From Streptomyces sp. 7-21 (GTDB lineage Bacteria; Actinomycetota; Actinomycetes; Streptomycetales; Streptomycetaceae): DNA of 64,000 nucleotides. The notes under the pieces were generated by a model. The model was not told where the DNA came from, made no database searches, and saw only the letters and a list, made by a program, of their open reading frames with translations. Shown here piece after piece: positions 47,245 to 55,059 of this stretch (positions within the stretch are counted from its first letter, which is position 1; each line of letters starts with the position of its first letter). The position numbers and the translations under genes were made by a program. The stretch covers positions 1 to 64,000 of the forward strand of contig NZ_JAERRL010000002.1 of assembly GCF_016741785.1 (NCBI RefSeq), in the 5' to 3' direction.

Positions 47245-48555
47245 GTGCGGAGCGGAACGGCCGCGGCGTGGGCGGGGCCACTGATCCTGGCCGCGGCGGC
47301 AGGGCTGGCCTGGCTCACCACCCGGGCGGGGCTCGCGCTGCCCTGGGGGCCGGTACTGGGCCTGGCGCTGCTGCCGCTGCTGTACGACGCGGCGCTGCGG
47401 CGCTGCTACCGCCGCCTGCGTGACGAGGCGTCACCGGCGGCGCGGCGCGACGACGACGGCCCGCTGCCGTGGCAGCGGCGGATCCAGCACGCGGAGCGGC
47501 GGCTGCGCCAGCTCACCGAGCGCCTGAGCGACCCGTCGGTGCGGGCGCTGCTGGTCGAGGCGCGCGGCCTGGCGCTTCAGCTGGCCGGGCAGGCCGAACA
47601 GGCCGCCGTCCTCGCCGAGCGGTCCGCCCCGGTGTCCGCCGGCGCGCTGCACGGCCGCCGGGACGCGCTGGCCCAGCGGGCCGCGTCCCTGCCGCCCGGC
47701 CCGTACCGCGCCGCCCTGCGGGCGCACCTGCGCGCGCTGGACGCGCGCACCGAGCGGCACGCGCGCCACGGCACCGGCGCGGAGCCGCTGACGCGCGCCC
47801 TGGAGTCCGCGACCCAGCGCCTCGAACGGACAGCCGAAGCGGCGGCGCGCCTGCACCAGCGGGGCGGCAGCGGCGAGGCCGCCGCGGTGCGCGCCGCGCT
47901 CGACGCGCTGCGCGCCGGCGCCGCCGCGCTGACCGAGACGCTCGGCCCCTGGCGGCGGCTCGACCCCGGCGCGGACCCGCTGTACCCGTCGTTCCCGCGC
48001 ACGCGGGCGCTGCTGCGCTGCCTGGCCGCGCTGGTTCTGGTCGCGGTGGCGTCCCTGGCGGCCCCCGCCGACCGGCGGCTGTTCGCCTGCCTCGCCGGCC
48101 TCGGCTGCGCGGTGCTGCTGGTCTCCCTGTGGCGGGGCGCGCGCCCCGCGCTCCCCGGCCGCCAGCGGCGGCTCGCGCTGACCGCCGTGGCCGCCTCGTC
48201 CGTCTCGCTGATCGCCGCGGGCCCGCTCGCCTACCAGCACACCCTGGGGGAGGCGACCGAGGCCACCGTCACCGCCAGCGGCGGCCCCTACCACCTCCGG
48301 CAGACAGGCACCGGCCGCGACCTGGGCCGCATGGACCTCGGCCCGCACCAGCGCGCGGCGGCGGGCCAGCGCCTTACGGTCCGCACCGACCCGCTCGGCC
48401 TGGTCCCGCCCGTCGCCGAGGAACGCCTCGGCTCCGTGGGCGCCGTGCTGCCGGCGGCCGTCACCGGCGTCTCGCTGGCCGGCCTGCTCGGCGGCACCGC
48501 CGTCGCCGCGGCCCGGGAACGCGCCCGCCGCCACGCGCCGGCGGCGGGCGGCTAG
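47245..48555 (+). CDS. Large membrane protein of unknown function with helical central region
   Basis: 436 residues. Two helices near the N-terminus (AAWAGPLILAAAAGLAWLTT, WGPVLGLALLPLLYDAAL), a ~200-residue Arg/Ala-rich, probably coiled-coil cytoplasmic part (IQHAERRLRQLTERLSDPSV, ALESATQRLERTAEAAARLHQ), then three further helices (LLRCLAALVLVAVASLAA, FACLAGLGCAVLLVSLW, LTAVAASSVSLIAAGPLAY) and a last helix near the end. Between the last two lies an extracytoplasmic-like domain of ~85 residues (ATVTASGGPYHLRQ). I do not recognise the family. The GTG follows GAGGGGGACATGAC. Confidence 0.65.
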   Translation: MRSGTAAAWAGPLILAAAAGLAWLTTRAGLALPWGPVLGLALLPLLYDAALRRCYRRLRDEASPAARRDDDGPLPWQRRIQHAERRLRQLTERLSDPSVRALLVEARGLALQLAGQAEQAAVLAERSAPVSAGALHGRRDALAQRAASLPPGPYRAALRAHLRALDARTERHARHGTGAEPLTRALESATQRLERTAEAAARLHQRGGSGEAAAVRAALDALRAGAAALTETLGPWRRLDPGADPLYPSFPRTRALLRCLAALVLVAVASLAAPADRRLFACLAGLGCAVLLVSLWRGARPALPGRQRRLALTAVAASSVSLIAAGPLAYQHTLGEATEATVTASGGPYHLRQTGTGRDLGRMDLGPHQRAAAGQRLTVRTDPLGLVPPVAEERLGSVGAVLPAAVTGVSLAGLLGGTAVAAARERARRHAPAAGG

Positions 48556-48562
48556 CGGCGCG

Positions 48563-49531
48563 TCAGTCCTGGGCCGCCGCGGTGCCCTCCGGCACGGCGG
48601 CGGGGGACGCCGCGGGGTCGTGGCGCGTCACCGTGCGGCGGCGCTTGCGCGCGTGCCGCAGCGCGTCCCAGCTCAGGACGCACAGCGCCGTCCACACCAG
48701 CAGGAACCCGGCCCAGCGCTCCGGCGGCATCTCCTCGTGGAAGACCAGGACGCCCAGCAGGAACATCGTGCTCGGCGCGATGTACTGCATCAGGCCCAGC
48801 GTCGACAGCGGCAGCCGCACCGCCGCCGCGCCGAAGAAGATCAGCGGCAGCGCCGTGGCCAGCCCCGCCGCGGCCAGCAGCAGCGCGTGCCCCGTGCCCT
48901 CGGAGGTGAACGTCGACTCGCCCCGGCCCGCCAGCACCAGCAGATACGCCAGCGCCGGCAGGAACTGGAGGGCGGCGTCGGCCGTGAAGCCCTCCAGCCC
49001 GTCCAGGCCGGTTTTCTTCTTCACCAGCCCGTACGCCCCGAAGCTGACGCTGAGCGTGAGCGCGACCCACGGCACCTGCCCGTAGGCCACCGTCATCACC
49101 ACGACCGCCAGCCCGCCGATCCCCACGGCCGCCCACTGGGCCCGCCGCAGCCGCTCCCGCAGCATCACCACGCCGATGGCGATGGAGATCAGCGGGTTGA
49201 TGAAGTACCCCAGCGAGGCCTCCAGGACGCGGTCCACCGAGACCGACCAGATGAACAGCCACCAGTTGACCGTGATCAGCGAGGCCGAGACGGCCAGCAG
49301 CGCCAGCCGCCGGGGCTGCCGCAGCAGCGGCCGGATCCACGACCAGCTGCGGACGCACAGCAGCAGCGCGACGGCCGTCGGCACCGACCAGACCATGCGG
49401 TGGGCGAGCACCTCGGCCGCGGGCGTGGAGTCCAGCTCGTGCCAGTACAGCGGAAGCAGGCCCCACAGGCCGAACGCCGCGAGCCCGTAGGCCATGCCGG
49501 CCCGGCCCGCACCCCCACCGCTCGAACTCAC
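48563..49531 (-). CDS. rarD: EamA-family transporter, RarD type
   Basis: 322 residues with ten predicted helices. RarD signatures are GMAYGLAAFGLWGLLPLYWHELDSTPAAEVLAHRMVWS (seen as helix 1 and loop), SLITVNWWLFIWSV, EASLGYFINPLISI and LGLMQYIAPSTMFLLGVLVFHEE. RarD belongs to the drug/metabolite transporter superfamily; its substrate in actinobacteria is not known. GTG 49531 follows GGGAGGCATCA. Converges with the unknown membrane protein gene, 7 bp apart. Confidence 0.92.
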   Translation of the reverse strand: MSSSGGGAGRAGMAYGLAAFGLWGLLPLYWHELDSTPAAEVLAHRMVWSVPTAVALLLCVRSWSWIRPLLRQPRRLALLAVSASLITVNWWLFIWSVSVDRVLEASLGYFINPLISIAIGVVMLRERLRRAQWAAVGIGGLAVVVMTVAYGQVPWVALTLSVSFGAYGLVKKKTGLDGLEGFTADAALQFLPALAYLLVLAGRGESTFTSEGTGHALLLAAAGLATALPLIFFGAAAVRLPLSTLGLMQYIAPSTMFLLGVLVFHEEMPPERWAGFLLVWTALCVLSWDALRHARKRRRTVTRHDPAASPAAVPEGTAAAQD

Positions 49532-49646
49532 TGATGCCTCCCGTCCTCACGCACTCCTGACGCGACCGGCGCCAGCCAACGACGACGGTAACGCCGCTGG
49601 GCGAACCTGTCATTCCCGTTACCACGTTACGGTCCTGACAGCGCGC

Positions 49647-49703
49647 CCCCATACGCACTCCGGCCCTTCCCGCGCGGCGGGAAGGGCCGGAGTGCGTATG
49701 GGG
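49647..49703 (-). terminator. Very strong 27-bp perfect hairpin downstream of korB
   Basis: CCCCATACGCACTCCGG... (49647-49673) is exactly complementary to 49677-49703 with a 3-nt loop. It lies 27 bp after the korB stop on the minus strand and would end the korAB transcript before rarD. Confidence 0.85.
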
Positions 49704-49730
49704 AGGGCCCGGGGCCCGGGCCCGGAGGCG

Positions 49731-50840
49731 TCAGCCCGCGACCGTCCAGGTGTCGTTGCCGGCGAGCAGCGCCGCCAGGTCACCCTTGCCGTGGCGCTCC
49801 ACGGCGGCCTCCAGCTGCTCGGCCATCTGCTCCTCGTACACCGGCCGGTCCACGTCCCGGAAGACCCCGATCGGCGTGCGGTGCAGCGTCTGCGGGTCGG
49901 CCAGCCGCGACAGCGCGAACGCCGTGACCGGCGACGGCGCGTGCGCGTCGTGGACGAGCAGCCCGTCGGTGCCCGCCTCGGCGACGTCCACCACGCGCAG
50001 CTCCCCGGTGGCCGGGTCGCGCACCACGCCCTGCGAGCCGAGGCCGTCCTCGGCGGGCAGGCCGAACCGCACCGGCTCGCCGTGCTCCAGCCGGATCACG
50101 GCCTCCTGGGCCTGCTTCTTGTCCTTCAGCACCTCGAAGGCGCCGTCGTTGAAGATGTTGCAGTTCTGGTAGATCTCCACCAGCGCCGAGCCGTGGTGGT
50201 CGGCGGCGGCCCGCAGCACGCTCGTGAGGTGCTTGCGGTCGGAGTCCACGGTCCTGGCGACGAACGACGCCTCCGCGCCGAGCGCCAGCGACACCGGGTT
50301 GAACGGGGTGTCGAGCGAGCCCATCGGCGTGGACTTCGTGATCTTGCCGGTCTCCGAGGTCGGCGAGTACTGGCCCTTGGTCAGCCCGTAGATCCGGTTG
50401 TTGAACAGCAGGATCTTGAGGTTGACGTTGCGGCGCAGCGCGTGGATCAGGTGGTTGCCGCCGATGGACAGCGCGTCGCCGTCACCGGTGACGACCCACA
50501 CCGACAGGTCGCGGCGGGCGGCGGCCAGGCCCGTGGCGATGGCCGGGGCGCGGCCGTGGATGGAGTGCATCCCGTAGGTGTTCATGTAGTACGGGAAGCG
50601 CGACGAGCAGCCGATGCCGGAGATGAAGACGATGTTCTCCCGGGCCACGCCCAGCTCGGGCAGGAACCCCTGCACGGCGGCGAGTACGGCGTAGTCGCCG
50701 CAGCCCGGGCACCAGCGGACCTCCTGGTCCGTCTTGAAGTCCTTGGCGGTCTGCGGGGAGTCGGCGGTCGGGACGAGAGCCAGCGACGTGCGGGCCGGAC
50801 GGTCCGCCGTGGCTGCCGCGCTGGGCGCCTCACTGGGCAT
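49731..50840 (-). CDS. korB: 2-oxoacid:ferredoxin oxidoreductase beta subunit (KorB)
   Basis: 369 residues. The thiamine-diphosphate motif is VVTGDGDALSIGGNHLIHALRRNVNLKILLFNN (start G-D-G, end N-N). The 4Fe-4S ligands are in RWCPGCGDY, SGIGCSSRFPYY and EIYQNCNIFND. The enzyme oxidatively decarboxylates 2-oxoglutarate (or another 2-oxoacid) to the acyl-CoA and reduces ferredoxin. The gene overlaps korA by 11 bp, with its own AAGGAGGCCCTCGACA ribosome site. Close to the nuo cluster that lacks NADH-oxidising subunits. Confidence 0.95.
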   Translation of the reverse strand: MPSEAPSAAATADRPARTSLALVPTADSPQTAKDFKTDQEVRWCPGCGDYAVLAAVQGFLPELGVARENIVFISGIGCSSRFPYYMNTYGMHSIHGRAPAIATGLAAARRDLSVWVVTGDGDALSIGGNHLIHALRRNVNLKILLFNNRIYGLTKGQYSPTSETGKITKSTPMGSLDTPFNPVSLALGAEASFVARTVDSDRKHLTSVLRAAADHHGSALVEIYQNCNIFNDGAFEVLKDKKQAQEAVIRLEHGEPVRFGLPAEDGLGSQGVVRDPATGELRVVDVAEAGTDGLLVHDAHAPSPVTAFALSRLADPQTLHRTPIGVFRDVDRPVYEEQMAEQLEAAVERHGKGDLAALLAGNDTWTVAG

Positions 50841-52740
50841 TGTCGAGGGCCTCCTTGAAAGCGGACGCGAGCTGCTCGGCCTTGAAGGGCAGGCCGGTCA
50901 CCTGCGTGAGGGGCGTGATGTCGACCAGATACCTGGCCCGCAGCAGCGTGGACAGCTGACCGAGGTTCATCTCGGGCAGCAGCACCCGGTCGTACGCGCG
51001 CAGCACGTCGCCCAGGTTCGCCGGCAGCGGGTTCAGGTGACGCAGATGGGTCTGTGCGATGCTGCCGCCCGCGCGCCGGATGCGGCGCACAGCGGCCGTG
51101 ATCGGGCCGTACGTCGAACCCCAGCCCAGCACCAGGACCTTCGCGCCCTGTCCGGGCGGGCCGTCCGGGTCGTCCACCACGGCGTCAGGCACGTCGATCC
51201 CGTCCACCTTGGCCTGGCGGGTGCGCACCATGTGGTCGTGGTTGGCCGGGTCGTAGCTGATGTTGCCGGTGCCGTCCTGCTTCTCGATGCCGCCGATGCG
51301 GTGCTCCAGGCCGGGCGTGCCGGGGACGGCCCACGGGCGGGCGAGCGTGCGCTCGTCGCGCTTGAACGGCCAGAACACCTCGGTGCCGTCGGCCAGCGTG
51401 TGGTTCGGGCCGCTGGCGAACTGCACCCGCAGGTCGGGCAGCTCCTCGATCTCCGGCACCCGCCACGGCTCGGAGCCGTTGGCCAGGTACCCGTCGGACA
51501 GCAGGAAGACCGGTGTGCGGTACGTCAGCGCGATGCGCGCCGCGTCCAGGGCGGCCGTGAAGCAGTCGGCCGGCGTCGCGGGCGCCACGACCGGCACCGG
51601 CGCCTCGCCGTTCCGCCCGTACATGGCCTGGAGCAGGTCGGCCTGCTCGGTCTTGGTCGGCAGCCCCGTCGACGGGCCGCCGCGCTGGATGTCCACGATC
51701 AGCAGCGGCAGCTCCAGCGAGACCGCGAGGCCGATGGTCTCGGACTTCAGCGCCACGCCCGGCCCGGAGGTCGTCGTCACTCCCAGCGCGCCGCCGAAGG
51801 AGGCGCCGAGCGCCGCGCCGATGCCGGCGATCTCGTCCTCGGCCTGGAAGGTGCGCACGCCGAAGTTCTTGTGCTTCGACAGCTCGTGCAGCACGTCGGA
51901 GGCCGGGGTGATCGGGTACGAGCCGAGGAACAGCGGCAGGTCCGCCCGGTGCGCGGCCGCGATCAGGCCGTAGGCCAGCGCCAGGTTGCCCGAGATGTTC
52001 CGGTAGGTGCCGGGCGGGAAGGCGCTGGCGGCCGGGGCCACCTCGTAGGAGACGGCGAAGTCCTCCGTGGTCTCGCCGTAGTTCCAGCCCGCGCGGAAGG
52101 CCGTGATGTTGGCCTCGGCCAGCTCGGGGCGCTTGGCGAACTTCGTCCGCAGGAACGCCTCCGTGCCCTCGGTCGGCCGGTGGTACATCCACGACAGCAG
52201 GCCCAGGGCGAACATGTTCTTGGAGCGGCCCGCCTCCTTGCGGGTCAGGCCGTACTCCTTGAGCGCCTCGACGGTCAGGGTCGTCAGCGGCACCTTGTGG
52301 ACGCGGTACCCGTCCAGCGAGCCGTCCTCCAGGGGGTTGCCCGCGTAGCCGACCTTCGCCATGGCGCGCGAGGTGAACTCGTCCGTGTTCACGATGATCT
52401 CGGCGCCGCGCGGCAGGTCCGGCACGTTCGCCTTCAGCGCCGCCGGGTTCATCGCCACCAGCACGTCGGGCGCGTCACCCGGCGTGAGGATGTCGTGGTC
52501 CGCGAAATGCACCTGGAACGAGGACACACCCGGCAGTGTCCCGGCGGGGGCACGGATTTCCGCGGGAAAGTTCGGCAGGGTCGACAGATCATTTCCCAGC
52601 GAGGCCGTTTCTGAGGTGAAACGATCGCCGGTAAGCTGCATCCCGTCTCCGGAATCACCCGCGAAACGGATGATCACCCGCTCCAGGCGCCTGGTGCTCT
52701 TGCTGCTGTCCCGGGTCGCCTGGTTGACCTCAGTGGTCAC
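50830..52740 (-). CDS. korA: 2-oxoacid:ferredoxin oxidoreductase fused gamma-alpha subunit (KorA)
   Basis: 636 residues. The gamma domain comes first (IIRFAGDSGDGMQLTGDRFTSE, to about 200) and binds CoA. The alpha (pyrimidine-binding) domain follows, with FLGSYPITPASDVLHELSKH, AEDEIAGIGAALGASFGGALGVTTTSGPG and RGGPSTGLPTKTEQADLLQAMYGRNGE, shown in part. Fusion of gamma and alpha is normal in aerobic actinobacteria. KorAB can replace or supplement the NAD-dependent 2-oxoglutarate dehydrogenase and supply reduced ferredoxin. GTG 52740 follows AAGGAGGGCTACAGCA. Confidence 0.96.
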   Translation of the reverse strand: MTTEVNQATRDSSKSTRRLERVIIRFAGDSGDGMQLTGDRFTSETASLGNDLSTLPNFPAEIRAPAGTLPGVSSFQVHFADHDILTPGDAPDVLVAMNPAALKANVPDLPRGAEIIVNTDEFTSRAMAKVGYAGNPLEDGSLDGYRVHKVPLTTLTVEALKEYGLTRKEAGRSKNMFALGLLSWMYHRPTEGTEAFLRTKFAKRPELAEANITAFRAGWNYGETTEDFAVSYEVAPAASAFPPGTYRNISGNLALAYGLIAAAHRADLPLFLGSYPITPASDVLHELSKHKNFGVRTFQAEDEIAGIGAALGASFGGALGVTTTSGPGVALKSETIGLAVSLELPLLIVDIQRGGPSTGLPTKTEQADLLQAMYGRNGEAPVPVVAPATPADCFTAALDAARIALTYRTPVFLLSDGYLANGSEPWRVPEIEELPDLRVQFASGPNHTLADGTEVFWPFKRDERTLARPWAVPGTPGLEHRIGGIEKQDGTGNISYDPANHDHMVRTRQAKVDGIDVPDAVVDDPDGPPGQGAKVLVLGWGSTYGPITAAVRRIRRAGGSIAQTHLRHLNPLPANLGDVLRAYDRVLLPEMNLGQLSTLLRARYLVDITPLTQVTGLPFKAEQLASAFKEALDNAQ

Positions 52741-52789
52741 TGCTGTAGCCCTCCTTCGAGGCGGCTCGTGCCAGCCATCGTACGCGGGT

Positions 52790-52812
52790 AAGGTTCACCT
52801 TCCTGAAGGTGA
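52790..52812 (-). promoter_or_regulatory. Candidate operator upstream of korAB
   Basis: Three alternating half-sites, AAGGT-tc-ACCTT-cctg-AAGGT, give two overlapping palindromes; the longer one is TCACCTT-CCTG-AAGGTGA, a perfect 7-bp inverted repeat. It lies 50-72 bp upstream of the korA start, where a regulator could act on the promoter. The regulator is unknown. Other parts of the 52741-52963 gap show no clear promoter. Confidence 0.4.
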
Positions 52813-52963
52813 TCACATGATGGACGCGCGACGTCACCTCACCGCGGCGGAGATCGCCTCCCCCCTTGGTCCTGGTTCTTCCCCCCGCAGCCGCCCCTAA
52901 GTCCCCACCGGCACGCCGCATCTGTTGCGCAATGGGGGGTTCTGACTCCAGGCTCGCAGCCGT

Positions 52964-53623
52964 TCAGGAATTGAGGTAGGTCAGAACCGCCAGAACTCGC
53001 CGGTGATCTGTGTCACTCTGGGCCAAGCCGAGCTTCATGAAGATGTTGCTCACGTGCTTTTCCACGGCGCCGTGGCTCACCACGAGCTGCCTGGCGATCG
53101 CCGAGTTCGTCCGGCCCTCCGCCATCAGGGCCAGCACCTCCCGCTCGCGCGGCGTGAGCCCCGCCAGCACGTCCTGCTTCCGGCTGCGGCCCAGCAGCTG
53201 CGCCACGACCTCCGGGTCGAGCGCGGTGCCGCCCTGCGCCACCCGGGTGACAGCCTCGGTGAACTCACTCACGTCCGCCACCCGGTCCTTCAGCAGGTAG
53301 CCCACACCCCGGCTGGACCCGGCGATCAGCTCCGTCGCGTACTGCTCCTCCACGTACTGCGAGAGCACCAGCACCCCCAGGTCCGGGTAGCGCTGCCGCA
53401 GCCGCACCGCCGCCCGCACCCCCTCGTCCGTGTGCGTCGGCGGCATCCGCACGTCCGCCACCACCACGTCCGGCGGCTCGCCCGCGTCCGCCAGGTCGCT
53501 GACGGCCTTGATCAGCGCCTCCCCGTCCCCGACACCGGCGACGACCTCATGCCCCCGGTCGTGGAGCAGGCGCCGCAGCCCTTCCCGCAGCAGCACCGAA
53601 TCCTCGGCGATGACCACCCGCAC
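52964..53623 (-). CDS. NarL/LuxR-type response regulator
   Basis: 219 residues. Receiver domain: acidic pocket in VVIAEDSVLLREGL, phospho-acceptor Asp in VVVADVRMPPTHTDEG, Lys in YLLKDRV. LuxR-type HTH: LTPREREVLALMAEGRTNSAIARQL followed by VVSHGAVEKHVSNIFMKLGL. It lies downstream of two tandem kinases on the same strand (65-bp gap), so one regulator may take signals from two sensors. GTG start after GGAGCTGAGAC. Paralogue of the regulator at 12531-13175. Confidence 0.94.
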   Translation of the reverse strand: MRVVIAEDSVLLREGLRRLLHDRGHEVVAGVGDGEALIKAVSDLADAGEPPDVVVADVRMPPTHTDEGVRAAVRLRQRYPDLGVLVLSQYVEEQYATELIAGSSRGVGYLLKDRVADVSEFTEAVTRVAQGGTALDPEVVAQLLGRSRKQDVLAGLTPREREVLALMAEGRTNSAIARQLVVSHGAVEKHVSNIFMKLGLAQSDTDHRRVLAVLTYLNS

Positions 53624-53688
53624 GTCTCAGCTCCATTCCCCGTTGCCGCTCGCCCGCCCGCGCCGGGCGGGCGCCGGGGACAAGCATC

Positions 53689-55059
53689 TCACCTGCGGGC
53701 AGCCTCCCGGTCCCGCCAGGGCAGTTCGGCGGTGATGGTGGTGGGGCCGCCCACCGGGGAGCGCACCGCGAGGAGGCCGTCGACGGCGGCGAGACGTTCG
53801 GACAGGCCGGCCAGGCCGCTGCCGGCGGAGGGGTCGGCGCCGCCCACGCCGTCGTCGGTGACCTGGAGCATCAGCCGGTTGTCCGCGCGCCAGACCTCCA
53901 CCGCCGCCCGCGTGGCCTGCGCGTGCTTGCTGACGTTCTGCAGCAGCTCGGAGACGGTGAAGTACGCGATGCCCTCGATCGCCTCGGCCGGGCGCTCGTC
54001 CAGCTCCACGTCCACCGTCACCGGCACCCCGCAGCGGGCCGCCACCGCCGACAGCGCCGGCCCCAGCCCCCGGTCGGTGAGGACCGCGGGGTGGATGCCG
54101 CGGGCGAGGTCGCGCAGCTCCTGGAGCGCGAGCTTCACCTCGCCGTGCGCCTCCTCGACCATCTTCGCGGCGGCCTCGGGGTCCTCAGCCAGCTTCTCCT
54201 TCGCCAGCCCCAGCTCCATCGCCAGCGCCACCAGCCGGGCCTGCGCCCCGTCGTGCAGGTCGCGCTCGATCCGCCGCAAGTCCGCCTGCGTGGTGTCCAC
54301 CACCTGCGAGCGGTCCGACTCCAGCTGGCGCACCCGCGAGGCCGCGGCCGACGGGCCCAGCAGCCCGCTCACCAGCACCCGGTCCACCTGCGCCATGCCC
54401 CGGATCACGGGCGCCGCCAGGTACAGCAGCAGCAGCCCCAGCACGGCGGCCAGCAGGAGCTCCAGCGGCGAGTCCCACACCCAGCCGCCGCCCTCGCCGT
54501 CCGTGTTGATCCCGATGCCGTCCACATCGCCGCTTGCCCGCAGCGGCCAGTACCACACCGGGTAGGTCAGCAGGCCCAGGCCGCCGGCCCACAGCACGCA
54601 CATGATCGTGAAGGTGCACAGGCCCCACCACCCGTGCAGCAGCGCGTAGGCGGCCGAGCGCCAGGAGACGTTGCTGCGCAGCAGCGCCCCCAGCCACGCC
54701 AGCGCGGTGTTCTGCACGTTCGGGTCACCCGGGCGCTGCCGGGGCCGCAGCGGCTCCGGCTCGGCGACGTCGTGCCGCAGCAGCAGCCGGGCGCGGGCCC
54801 GCTCCAGGCGGCCCCACTGCCGCAGCAGCACCAGCACGAACCCGAGCAGCGGCAGCCCCACGACCAGGATCAGCATCGACAGGGAGACGGCCAGGCCGGA
54901 GAACGCCAGCAGGAAGCCGGTGATGCCCAGCGGCAGGTTCAGCAGCGCGTACAGGCCCTCCCGCAGCGTGCGGCCGCTGAAGGGAGTGAGCAGGACGCGG
55001 GCCAGCAGCGGGCGCTGGTCCGGCGCGGACGGCGCGTGCGTGGTGCGGATGGTCGTCAT
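53689..55059 (-). CDS. Sensor histidine kinase 1 of a tandem pair
   Basis: 456 residues. N-terminal sensor part with at least four to five hydrophobic helices (LYALLNLPLGITGFLLAF, LAVSLSMLILVVGLPLLGFVLVLL, then FTIMCVLWAGGLGLLTYPVWYW, LLLAAVLGLLLLYLAAPV) and an extracytoplasmic loop with GDVDGIGINTDGEGGGW. HisKA_3 box with phospho-His in RRIERDLHDGAQARLVALA. HATPase: ELLQNVSKHAQAT (N box), VTDDGVGGADPSAGSGLAGL (G box). The C-terminal ~190 residues are almost identical to those of kinase 2, while the sensor parts differ. ATG overlaps the stop of kinase 2 (ATGA). Confidence 0.93.
   Translation of the reverse strand: MTTIRTTHAPSAPDQRPLLARVLLTPFSGRTLREGLYALLNLPLGITGFLLAFSGLAVSLSMLILVVGLPLLGFVLVLLRQWGRLERARARLLLRHDVAEPEPLRPRQRPGDPNVQNTALAWLGALLRSNVSWRSAAYALLHGWWGLCTFTIMCVLWAGGLGLLTYPVWYWPLRASGDVDGIGINTDGEGGGWVWDSPLELLLAAVLGLLLLYLAAPVIRGMAQVDRVLVSGLLGPSAAASRVRQLESDRSQVVDTTQADLRRIERDLHDGAQARLVALAMELGLAKEKLAEDPEAAAKMVEEAHGEVKLALQELRDLARGIHPAVLTDRGLGPALSAVAARCGVPVTVDVELDERPAEAIEGIAYFTVSELLQNVSKHAQATRAAVEVWRADNRLMLQVTDDGVGGADPSAGSGLAGLSERLAAVDGLLAVRSPVGGPTTITAELPWRDREAARR
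53716..54290 (-). repeat. Repeat copy A: kinase catalytic region duplicated in tandem
   Basis: This stretch and 55096-55670 are about 575-bp direct copies lying 1.38 kb apart, with long identical runs. They encode the dimerisation/ATPase halves of the two kinases. Boundaries were judged by eye. Confidence 0.8.

Noticed and set aside
52790..52812. Iron box (DmdR/IdeR site) upstream of korA
   Set aside because: The AAGGT/ACCTT half-sites are only loosely like TTAGGTTAGGCT..., the spacing does not fit, and the TTAGG core is missing.
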